From assembly GCA_003454975.1 (NCBI GenBank), contig DMST01000152.1:5973-11291 (forward strand): DNA of 5,319 nucleotides, written 5' to 3'. The position numbers and the translations under genes were made by a program. The notes beneath the pieces are model-generated. The model was not told the DNA's origin, searched no databases, and saw nothing but the letters and a program-made list of their open reading frames with translations. The stretch comes from Cytophagales bacterium. GTDB lineage: Bacteria > Bacteroidota > Bacteroidia > Cytophagales > Cyclobacteriaceae. How positions within the stretch are numbered: position 1 is the first letter of the stretch; each line of letters opens with the position of its first letter. This document shows, one piece after another, positions 1 through 4,933 of the stretch.

Positions 1-1743
1 GGGGCGTTGACCGTCCCACCAGATCGCTTGGTCCGAAGTGATCCGAGTAATTTCCCCGTAGCCCGCTCGGGCAGCTACCGTTACGCCTACTTCGGCACCA
101 GCATACAAGTCCTTCGATTTGTCATATACCTCGATAGTACTACTATCAAAACCTGAAGCTCGCAGATCGGTCAGGGTAGGAAGCGGGGGCAGACGAAGTG
201 GATCAGTAGAAGGAGGTATGGGAGGGAGAGCTTCCGCTTCAAACATGAAAATGGGCCCATTGGTAATAAATTTGGCGTTTTCCCAAGCAATGAAGGACAC
301 ATGTTTGACTTCCCCTACCGGAGCAAACTCGTTATCGGCAGACTGTCTTACCCGAACAAAAGTGGAAAATGGACGCCGCACTTTCATCTCCTGAATGGTG
401 TACATGCCCACATCTGTGAGGTCTATGATGGGATCCTTCGTGTAGCCATAAAATACAGTTATCGTCTCATTCTCATTTTCAGGGTCAGGTTCCTGTACGG
501 CATAGGCTAGCGAGAAATACCCGCGGTACATGAATAGGTTGGCGTTTTTATTGGTCATCACCAGGCTTGAACCGTAACTCCGTTCCCAAAAACAGTTAGA
601 TAAGGTTAAATCAACCTCACCGGTAAACACAAGGTTATCGGATTCGGATCCCTGAAAAGCCGTGCTTTCAAAAACCATGGGATGAAAATGGTTTAAATAA
701 TTAATGGGGGAAGGTTCATTCAATACTTGCAAATGGAAATGATCAATTTGATCATCCGATACATTATTATGAAAACCTTCAATGACGGAGTCAGAAACAC
801 TAAATGTTCCTCCACCCTGGGTAGACCCCACCAATAAACCGATCGATCCTGCTTCGGGAATGAAATTTGAATTCCATGGGTTTCTTGCCGTAATGGAAAT
901 CAGCCTTCGCACCACCCCAAACCAGGAACTGGTAAACCGAACTCCCGATCCTTTGGTGGAGGTTACTCGCACACTCACATTCTCGATCAGACTGCTGGCG
1001 CCGGTTTCGATGTATATACCGTACCCACTTTCCGAAATATGTTCTACCGTAAAATCCTTGAGGGTAAATAGCTGGTACTTGTATTTATCCCCGATCAAAG
1101 TCGGGTTTCCTTGTCCGTCCAATACGATATTCCCGTTACTGTCTACTTGGTAATTGGGTTGGATGACGGAGCAAAAAAGGCTGTGCGACTCCGTATTCGT
1201 GAATCTAAATACCGTTCCGTATGTGAATTTTGCATCTCGGGTATCGGTCACCCCGGTACAACCTTCGCCAATGATTCCTATTCTGCCTTCTCTATTTGGG
1301 TTGAAATTATTGGCGTACCCGGTAGGAGGCGTATCTCCATAATTTAGCGCCTTGGCATTGTCGAAGAGATAAATAGGACCCTTCACTGAGTATACCCCCG
1401 CTCGTGCATGCACAAACTCCTCTTGTGACCAAGAGACATAATCGATCGCCTCTTGAATCGATTCGGCATTCAGGACATCGTTTCGGCCCTCCTCAACCTC
1501 GAAATATTCAATGTACACCTGGGTGTCATCCCGTAGCCAGTACCAATCGGTCAGTGGGTTTTGAGCGTCCGGACCCGTGATCTTCACCTTCATCCCCCTT
1601 ACTGAAGTGACCGCATGATGGATTTCGTGCACCAAATGGCCAATACCACCGTAGTGGGGGTGGGTTAAAAGTACAGCGTCCCCATCCGAGTACAGGGAGG
1701 CGTCGAGCGTCATTAAATCAGTGTAATCTGATCGTTCAATCAT
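1..1743 (-). CDS. Right-handed parallel beta-helix protein, pectate-lyase/tailspike-like, 3' end outside window
   Basis: An open minus-strand frame runs 581 codons from ATG at 1743 to the left edge without a stop. An in-frame TAG lies at 1780-1782 and this ATG is the first one after it; the leader is A/T-rich with no Shine-Dalgarno site. Residues 6-35 (YTDLMTLDASLYSDGDAVLL, then GGIG) resemble the opening of phage tailspike/pectate-lyase-3 proteins. Residues 67-103 (WYWL, then EYFEVEEG, then SIQEAIDYV) match the usual 'W..ll..wFGAkGDG...aIq.AId' entry in degenerate form, followed by RAGVYSV and GIIGEG (157-161). Residues 225-330 hold beta-helix coils (GYGIYIETGASSLIENVSVR; GSGVRFTSSWFGVVRRLISI; SIGLLVGS). 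A proline-rich linker follows at 507-523, then a further domain. There is no signal peptide. Such folds bind or cleave polysaccharide or act as receptor-binding spikes. No catalytic set can be assigned, so enzyme versus binding protein is open. The fold call is firm; the role is inferred. Confidence 0.85.
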   Translation of the reverse strand, partial: MIERSDYTDLMTLDASLYSDGDAVLLTHPHYGGIGHLVHEIHHAVTSVRGMKVKITGPDAQNPLTDWYWLRDDTQVYIEYFEVEEGRNDVLNAESIQEAIDYVSWSQEEFVHARAGVYSVKGPIYLFDNAKALNYGDTPPTGYANNFNPNREGRIGIIGEGCTGVTDTRDAKFTYGTVFRFTNTESHSLFCSVIQPNYQVDSNGNIVLDGQGNPTLIGDKYKYQLFTLKDFTVEHISESGYGIYIETGASSLIENVSVRVTSTKGSGVRFTSSWFGVVRRLISITARNPWNSNFIPEAGSIGLLVGSTQGGGTFSVSDSVIEGFHNNVSDDQIDHFHLQVLNEPSPINYLNHFHPMVFESTAFQGSESDNLVFTGEVDLTLSNCFWERSYGSSLVMTNKNANLFMYRGYFSLAYAVQEPDPENENETITVFYGYTKDPIIDLTDVGMYTIQEMKVRRPFSTFVRVRQSADNEFAPVGEVKHVSFIAWENAKFITNGPIFMFEAEALPPIPPSTDPLRLPPLPTLTDLRASGFDSSTIEVYDKSKDLYAGAEVGVTVAARAGYGEITRITSDQAIWWDGQRP

Positions 1744-1779
1744 GAGAATTTTAATTTGAATTGAGAATAATGGTAAAGT

Positions 1780-2007
1780 CTAAAAACGTTGACTTACTTC
1801 TGGTGTACTGGTTTTTGGTGCCTTTGGTAACAGCTGCTCTGCTACTTGTGACGAATGAATGATTGCGCCATAGCCTATGTCTGGGATGCAGGTAGGATTG
1901 GAGACTCCTATCCTTAGAGAAAAGGTCTCTTTGAGTAGACCGGGATCGGCCCAAAGAAGAACTTTGATTTTATAGTAAATCCGCTTATCCTGATACTTTC
2001 TTCCCAA
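1780..2007 (-). CDS. Doubtful short ORF upstream of the beta-helix gene (75 codons)
   Basis: This frame starts with TTG at 2005-2007 (an in-frame TAG at 2026-2028 bars any longer start) and ends at TAG 1780-1782. It contains no ATG. It lies in the same frame as the beta-helix gene, whose ATG follows 12 codons after the TAG. The predicted peptide is mixed and protein-like (RIYYKIKVLLWADPGLLKET, then an Asn/Pro/Gly-containing middle and a Pro/Thr-rich tail) with no motif I recognise. It could be a small gene cotranscribed with the beta-helix gene, the decayed 3' end of a larger gene, or chance. No ribosome binding site is evident. Confidence 0.25.
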   Translation of the reverse strand: MGRKYQDKRIYYKIKVLLWADPGLLKETFSLRIGVSNPTCIPDIGYGAIIHSSQVAEQLLPKAPKTSTPEVSQRF

Positions 2008-2010
2008 CCC

Positions 2011-2040
2011 TGCAGGTAGGGGAGGCTACCTACATTTTAT
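2011..2040 (+). terminator. Hairpin followed by a short T-run, terminator-like
   Basis: AGGTAG (2014-2019) and CTACCT (2026-2031) form a perfect 6-bp stem around the loop GGGAGG. The stem extends by three positions with one mismatch on the plus strand (C-A), or one G-U wobble on the minus strand. TTTTAT follows on the plus side. No confident plus-strand gene precedes it, so it may instead be a structural hairpin in the minus-strand leader. Confidence 0.3.
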
Positions 2041-2099
2041 AGGTTTCCCTGCTACCGGACCGTAATCTTACCCTCCGAAACCTAACCTGCCGTGCCGAC

Positions 2100-2489
2100 A
2101 TGCACTACGACCCAAAACAGCAGGCCCTTGCCTTCCGCTCCATCAGTGTTCGCCAGCAACACCCCATGGACGATAGCCCTTCCCTAACCTATGCGGTCCC
2201 TCATGCAATAGCCCAGCCCAAGCTGTCCCCCGAGGCAAATACCCCCGTAAGTTCCTGCCCCAATCCATCATCCTCGCTAGGGCCAAATAGTATCAGCAAA
2301 ATTGTTGAGAAGCCATACAAACCCGTGCATTCAGTAGATCCAGAGCTAGACCAACTCACCATCTTGCGATTGGAAGAGAAGATTCAGCGTTACGGCATCC
2401 CTCAGTTTTACACAAATGAAGGGAAAGTTCCCCCCGCCCTTTTCCCCGAGCTCACCATTTCATTGGCAGAAACATTTGGTAAAGAATAG
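2100..2489 (+). pseudogene. Truncated Uma2-family copy: C-terminal 51 codons joined to unrelated sequence
   Basis: The frame ATG 2100 to TAG 2487-2489 could encode 129 aa, but only its end is recognisable. Codons from 2334 on (VDPELDQLT to FGKE) align without gaps to the last 51 residues of the intact Uma2 protein encoded at 2963-3550, with 41 of 51 identical. The nuclease core seen in the intact copy (PD, E and K residues before the EYW.VDP motif) is missing here. Residues 1-77 are rich in Pro, Ser and Gln and match nothing in Uma2; I checked all six frames of 2100-2330 by eye for a Uma2 N-terminus and found none. The most likely reading is a remnant left by rearrangement after duplication. 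The open frame across the junction may be chance, or a new small chimeric gene. Confidence 0.7.
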
Positions 2490-2597
2490 CTCCAGGTGAG
2501 TCAACCTCTCATGGGTTCATGATCTAGGATACAGTCTCAATAGCATACCTTCCCATTACACCCTTAACACAACCTGTCCCATTATCGTGATCCCTCT

Positions 2598-2648
2598 GTT
2601 GAAAGCATTCTGCTTTCAACACCTTGGCAAACCCAAGCTTCCAGCTTG
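2598..2648. repeat. Twin tight hairpins in copy 1
   Basis: GTTGAAAGCA (2598-2607), loop TTC, TGCTTTCAAC (2611-2620) is a perfect 10-bp stem with a 3-nt loop. CAAGCT (2634-2639), loop TCC, AGCTTG (2643-2648) is a second, 6-bp stem. CTTGG (2623-2627) and CCAAG (2633-2637) offer an alternative pairing between them. They could end the Uma2-remnant transcript, but no T-run follows directly; a REP-like role is equally possible. Confidence 0.7.
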
Positions 2649-2681
2649 AATAATATTCCAATACCGCAGCCTTTTTTAACC

Positions 2682-2735
2682 GGAGGGCATAGAGGTTTCT
2701 CCGTGCTCATCAAGCCATTGTCTAAGTCCCCTCCC
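2682..2735. repeat. 54-bp segment unique to copy 1, ends in inverted repeat
   Basis: Aligning the two duplicated blocks leaves this segment without a counterpart. It begins GGAGGG (2682-2687) and nearly ends with CCCTCC (2729-2734), a 6-bp inverted repeat. It may be a tiny insertion in copy 1 or a deletion from copy 2. Confidence 0.5.
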
Positions 2736-2846
2736 ACGCGCACATATCGAGTTCACCCCAGCTCGGTTGGAAGCTCTTTCTAAGTGGAACAGGATTTGAT
2801 CGGACATGATAAACTGCTGCTAGGCCTACTAAAAGTGGAACCGAGT

Positions 2847-2854
2847 TACCTTTG
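2847..2854 (+). promoter_or_regulatory. Candidate Bacteroidota -7 box TACCTTTG
   Basis: This is an exact match to TAnnTTTG, the -7 consensus of the Bacteroidota primary sigma factor, about 108 nt before the Uma2 ATG. No clear -33 TTTG was found at the expected spacing, so this is a candidate only. Confidence 0.4.
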
Positions 2855-2951
2855 CCATTCGCAGACACGAAAACAACTTTCACCTCAGTAACAATAAGCT
2901 CTTGACGTAACTCCCGAAGGGACGTAAATGACCAAACCCAACCGTATTTTG

Positions 2952-2959
2952 TATCTTTG
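2952..2959 (+). promoter_or_regulatory. Candidate -7 box TATCTTTG just before the Uma2 start
   Basis: This is an exact TAnnTTTG match three bases before ATG 2963. If used, transcription would begin at or just past the ATG, so it would give a nearly leaderless message or belong to a downstream start. No good -33 element is seen. It also argues against TTG 2957 as the translation start, because that TTG lies inside the box. Confidence 0.35.
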
Positions 2960-2962
2960 AGT

Positions 2963-3550
2963 ATGGCACCTCCGGCAATTTACTTTCAAGACCACTACAC
3001 CTATGCAGATTACGCATCTTGGCCCGAGGAGGAACGCTGGGAACTGATTCATGGAGTGGCTTACAACATGACACCCGCTCCCAACACCCGACATCAGCGG
3101 ATCTCCGGGAATCTGTATCTGGCCATCGCCAGCTTTCTGAAAGGGAATTCCTGCGATGTTTTCTCGGCTCCCTTTGACGTCCGCCTACCCCAAAAAGGAC
3201 AAACGGCGGAGGAGACCGATACCGTGGTGCAGCCCGATATCTCAGTGTTCTGTGACCCTTCCAAGCTTGACGGAAAAGGAGGGATTGGTGCACCAGACTG
3301 GGTCATCGAGATTCTTTCCCCCAGCACTGCAAAAAAAGACCTCAACCTCAAAACCCTCCTTTACCAAGCCCATGGAGTAAAGGAGTACTGGATTGTAGAC
3401 CCCGAACTAGACCAACTCACCGTCTTGCGTCTGGAAGAGAAGATTCAGCGATACGGAATCCCTCAACTTTACTCTGGTGAAGGGCAGGTCTCTCCTAACC
3501 AGTTCCCCAAGCTCACCATTTCCTTAGCGGAAATATTTGGAAAAGAGTAG
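2963..3550 (+). CDS. Uma2 family (DUF820) PD-(D/E)XK nuclease-like protein, intact
   Basis: The 195-aa product has the normal length for Uma2 family proteins (PF05685). The N-terminal part carries the family's 'Y...W...ERWELIHGVAYNMTPAP' stretch (residues 13-40) and 'HQRISGNLYLAIASFL' (44-59). The nuclease-fold core follows: PD at 91-92 in QPDISVFCDP, E116 in PDWVIEILSPST, and K130 in DLNLKTLLY, with the family signature GVKEYWIVDP at 138-147. The fold is that of restriction-endonuclease-like enzymes, but the cellular substrate of the family is not established. ATG 2963 is preferred over TTG 2957. The protein is probably cytoplasmic; no signal or membrane segment is seen. Its C-terminal third is duplicated in the remnant ending at 2489. 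The next gene downstream belongs to a toxin-antitoxin cluster 310 bp away, across a structured repeat, so cotranscription is doubtful. Confidence 0.93.
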   Translation: MAPPAIYFQDHYTYADYASWPEEERWELIHGVAYNMTPAPNTRHQRISGNLYLAIASFLKGNSCDVFSAPFDVRLPQKGQTAEETDTVVQPDISVFCDPSKLDGKGGIGAPDWVIEILSPSTAKKDLNLKTLLYQAHGVKEYWIVDPELDQLTVLRLEEKIQRYGIPQLYSGEGQVSPNQFPKLTISLAEIFGKE

Positions 3551-3629
3551 CTCCGGTTGATTGAATCTCTCATCGGTTTATTATCTAGGGTCCAATCCCA
3601 ATAGCATACCGTCCCATTACCCTCTTAAC

Positions 3630-3810
3630 ACAACCTGTCCCATTCTCGTGATCCCCCTGTTGAAAACATCCTGCTTTCAACGCCCTGGCCAACCCAAGCT
3701 TCCAGCTTGAATAATACTCCTATTCCAATGCCGCAGCCTTTTTAACCAACGCGCATATATCGAGTTCACCCTAGCTCAGCTTAAAGCCCTTTTTTAATGG
3801 GACAGGTTGT
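3630..3810. mobile_element. 181-bp segment bounded by perfect 15-bp inverted repeats (MITE- or REP-like)
   Basis: ACAACCTGTCCCATT at 3630-3644 is the exact reverse complement of 3796-3810. Two internal hairpins lie at 3659-3681 (GTTGAAAACA / TGCTTTCAAC, one mismatched pair) and 3695-3709 (CAAGCT-TCC-AGCTTG). No coding frame of note lies inside. In copy 1 the left arm is identical (2569-2583), while the right arm (about 2782-2797, AGTGGAACAGGATTTG) is decayed. I see no target-site duplication, and homology between copies runs past the arms, so the element was duplicated along with Uma2 rather than inserted twice. It could also be a large cruciform-forming transcription boundary. Confidence 0.55.
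3659..3709. repeat. Twin tight hairpins in copy 2
   Basis: GTTGAAAACA / TGCTTTCAAC around TCC (3659-3681) has one A-C mismatch compared with the perfect version in copy 1. CAAGCT / AGCTTG around TCC (3695-3709) is unchanged. Retention of the second stem and of the 3-nt loops in both copies suggests the structure matters, or that the parent element was highly regular. They could attenuate transcription leaving Uma2. Confidence 0.65.
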
Positions 3811-3860
3811 AAGCGGGCACCATAACTACTATTTTTAAGTTATTCCCATAAAGCAGTCCT

Positions 3861-4223
3861 ATGTCCACACAAGAGCAGGTACTCAAACAGATGGCTCTAC
3901 TACCTGAAGCAGCCCAGCACCAAGTATTGGAGTTTGTACAAGCACTACTTGGGCAGCAAGAGGGTAAAGAAGAGCTACCTCAAGAAGCATTGGATGCCAT
4001 TGACAAAGGTCTAAAGCAAGCCCAAAATGGCGAGCTCACCCTTCATGCGGAGGTGCGCAAGCGCTATAGGGCTGGAAATAGGGTGATGGATCAAGCAGAA
4101 TATGGCCCCAAGCTCAATGAAGTGCTAGCTCACCGCGTGGCCAGTCTCGAAGCCAATCCCCATTTGGCTCGGCCTGCCGAAGAGGTAGAAGCCGAAATCA
4201 AGGCTCGTTACGGCTGGGAGTAA
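3861..4223 (+). CDS. Antitoxin-like protein: DUF2281-like N-terminus fused to a small-antitoxin module
   Basis: ATG 3861 to TAA gives 120 aa. Residues 6-32 (QVLKQMALLPEAAQHQVLEF and on) resemble the 'l..lPe..q.eVldFv..L' helix pair of DUF2281/VapB-type antitoxins. Residues 43-70 (ALDAIDKGLKQAQNGEL, then HAEVRKRYR) resemble the toxin-wrapping tail of many RelE/ParE antitoxins. Residues 80-117 (EYGPKLNEVL to KARY) align gap-free with residues 14-51 of the 54-aa antitoxin encoded at 4323-4487, with 12 of 38 identical. No toxin gene follows directly; 99 bp separate it from the next antitoxin. M76 (ATG 4086-4088, after AGGGTG) could be the relic start of a once separate gene. The protein would be cytoplasmic and would bind a toxin, plausibly the one at 4484-4804. 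The family call is by pattern recognition. Confidence 0.75.
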   Translation: MSTQEQVLKQMALLPEAAQHQVLEFVQALLGQQEGKEELPQEALDAIDKGLKQAQNGELTLHAEVRKRYRAGNRVMDQAEYGPKLNEVLAHRVASLEANPHLARPAEEVEAEIKARYGWE

Positions 4224-4290
4224 TAGCTCCATGTTACCCTAAGCCTACCAAAGAACGTCCCGCCTACATCTACATGACATCTTTATTCTT

Positions 4291-4317
4291 TATCTTGCGT
4301 TGGCTATTAAAAGGAAA
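4291..4317 (+). promoter_or_regulatory. Weak -7-like box and RBS ahead of the antitoxin-toxin pair
   Basis: TATCTTGC (4291-4298) is one base off TAnnTTTG, 25 bp before ATG 4323. AAAAGGA (4308-4314) is a Shine-Dalgarno-like stretch with about 8 nt spacing, unusual among the genes in this window and supportive of ATG 4323. No -33 box was seen. Confidence 0.35.
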
Positions 4318-4322
4318 TCATC

Positions 4323-4487
4323 ATGGCAGAAGCACGTAAACTTCAAGAGGTAAGGGATTCCGACTATGACGAGGTAATGCAGGAATTACTGGACCAACGT
4401 GCTAAGCATCTGAAAGAAAACCCTGAGCAACGAATTACTGCTGATCAGTTTAAAGCAGAGTTGTTAGCCAAGTACCCCAAGAAATGA
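4323..4487 (+). CDS. Small antitoxin (54 aa) of a RelE/ParE-type toxin-antitoxin pair
   Basis: ATG 4323 to TGA 4485-4487 encodes a 54-aa, highly charged protein: residues 14-32 form one predicted helix (DYDEVMQELLDQRAKHLKE), NP at 33-34 breaks it, and 39-51 form a second (TADQFKAELLAKY). Three facts support that it is real: it has an AAAAGGA ribosome binding site, its stop overlaps the toxin start by ATGA, and its body is homologous to the C-terminus of the 120-aa protein just upstream. It is too short to contain a usual DNA-binding domain, so autoregulation, if any, may rely on the larger upstream protein. Expected role: neutralise the toxin by direct binding in the cytoplasm. Confidence 0.85.
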   Translation: MAEARKLQEVRDSDYDEVMQELLDQRAKHLKENPEQRITADQFKAELLAKYPKK

Positions 4488-4804
4488 CGGGTTATTCCGT
4501 TTTCGTTTCTCCTCATGCCCGATTGGATGTGATAGACGCCGTAGAGTGGTATGAAGAGCAACAAGTTGGGCTAGGAAGTGATTTTGCAGAAGCCTATTCC
4601 CAAATCCAAGACCGAATTCAATCAAATCCACACCAGTTCCCAAGATTTGGACGTCAATACTACCGTGCGCTTTTTTCACGATTTCCCTACGCGGTCTATT
4701 TTCAGATCGTTCATGAAGAGCAACTAATCGATATCTTGGCGGTGAAACACCAACACCGTTCGCCTCGACACATCCTTTGGAGCCTGCGTAGGAACAGAGG
4801 CTAG
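4484..4804 (+). CDS. RelE/ParE family toxin (106 aa)
   Basis: ATG 4484 overlaps the antitoxin stop (ATGA), the usual antitoxin-first layout with translational coupling. The sequence follows the family pattern along its whole length: a first beta-strand YSVFVSPHARLDV (4-16), helical A..WYEEQQVGLGSDF (19-34) and QIQDRIQSNPHQFPRF (40-55), then YRALFSRFPYAVYFQI (60-75) and the terminal strand LIDILAVKHQHRSPRH (81-96). The R61, RFPY and AVKHQHRSP positions are the most conserved in ParE/RelE-like toxins. Family members act either on DNA gyrase (ParE branch) or as ribosome-dependent mRNA nucleases (RelE branch). The WY...FP...RFPY pattern leans toward the ParE-like group, but the target cannot be fixed from sequence reading. 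The gene is intact and of typical length. Confidence 0.92.
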   Translation: MTGYSVFVSPHARLDVIDAVEWYEEQQVGLGSDFAEAYSQIQDRIQSNPHQFPRFGRQYYRALFSRFPYAVYFQIVHEEQLIDILAVKHQHRSPRHILWSLRRNRG

Positions 4805-4866
4805 TTAATCGACGAGCATACGAGCTAACCTAGAGGCCTAGTTCTTCCAAATTAAGTTAGAGCCCC

Positions 4867-4906
4867 ATTAGCACATTGTCAAATTGCCACATTACCGCAT
4901 TTTGCC
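4867..4906. repeat. Five degenerate 8-bp tandem repeats, ATTnnCnC type
   Basis: Successive octamers are ATTAGCAC, ATTGTCAA, ATTGCCAC, ATTACCGC and ATTTTGCC. All begin with ATT and keep exact 8-bp phase. Similar CACATTAG-type intergenic tracts are, from memory, common in Bacteroidota genomes; their function is unknown. Confidence 0.75.
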
Positions 4907-4933
4907 TGAAGATACTCGACGGGTAGAAATCAT

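Larger units (their letters stand above)
1744..2099. other. Gene-poor interval between the beta-helix gene and the Uma2 remnant
   Basis: No confidently coding sequence lies here. It holds the doubtful 75-codon minus frame (1780-2007), a plus-strand 30-codon frame for a hydrophobic peptide (1770-1862), and a hairpin at 2011-2034 followed by TTTTAT. The leader of the beta-helix gene must lie here, but I found no good TAnnTTTG box on the minus strand. Confidence 0.5.
2334..2815. repeat. Duplicated block, copy 1 (Uma2 3' end plus downstream non-coding DNA)
   Basis: This stretch aligns with about 3395-3828, first through the Uma2 C-terminal codons and then through non-coding DNA. Shared blocks include AATAGCATACC, the ACAACCTGTCCCATT box (2569-2583), the GTTGAAAGCA hairpin (2598-2620), AACCCAAGCTTCCAGCTTGA, CCGCAGCC with a T-run, and ATATCGAGTTCACCC. 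Copy 1 has about 54 extra bases at 2682-2735. The copies have diverged enough for the duplication to be old. The right boundary is approximate. Confidence 0.85.
3395..3828. repeat. Duplicated block, copy 2 (Uma2 3' end plus downstream non-coding DNA)
   Basis: This is the partner of 2334-2815, attached to the intact Uma2 gene. Its non-coding part (from 3551) keeps the elements of copy 1 in the same order. It lacks the 54-bp insertion and has a perfect inverted repeat where copy 1 has a decayed right arm. The gene-free stretch 3551-3860 consists almost wholly of this block plus the leader of the next gene. Confidence 0.85.

Noticed and set aside
119..1347. Plus-strand frames of 62-123 codons across the first 1.3 kb
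   Set aside because: All lie opposite the continuous 581-codon beta-helix frame, which has clear motifs; their peptides look non-natural.
1612..1629. HEIHH as evidence for a zinc metalloprotease
   Set aside because: The surrounding sequence fits the opening of a beta-helix spike and no third zinc ligand or protease fold is apparent; kept only as a possible metal site.
2957..2962. TTG 2957 as the Uma2 start
   Set aside because: It adds only two residues, lies inside a TAnnTTTG promoter-type box, and a normal ATG follows at 2963.
2880..3351. Minus-strand reading frames of 69-137 codons opposite the Uma2 gene
   Set aside because: They lie antisense to an intact, family-conserved gene, are rich in Arg, Ser and Cys, and match no fold pattern; they are shadows.
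4464..4679. Minus-strand 71-codon frame opposite the toxin gene
   Set aside because: It is antisense to a clear RelE/ParE toxin and shows no motif.
4805..4866. Partial palindrome around CTAGAGGCCTAG as a terminator for the toxin operon
   Set aside because: The pairing is interrupted and no T-run follows it directly.
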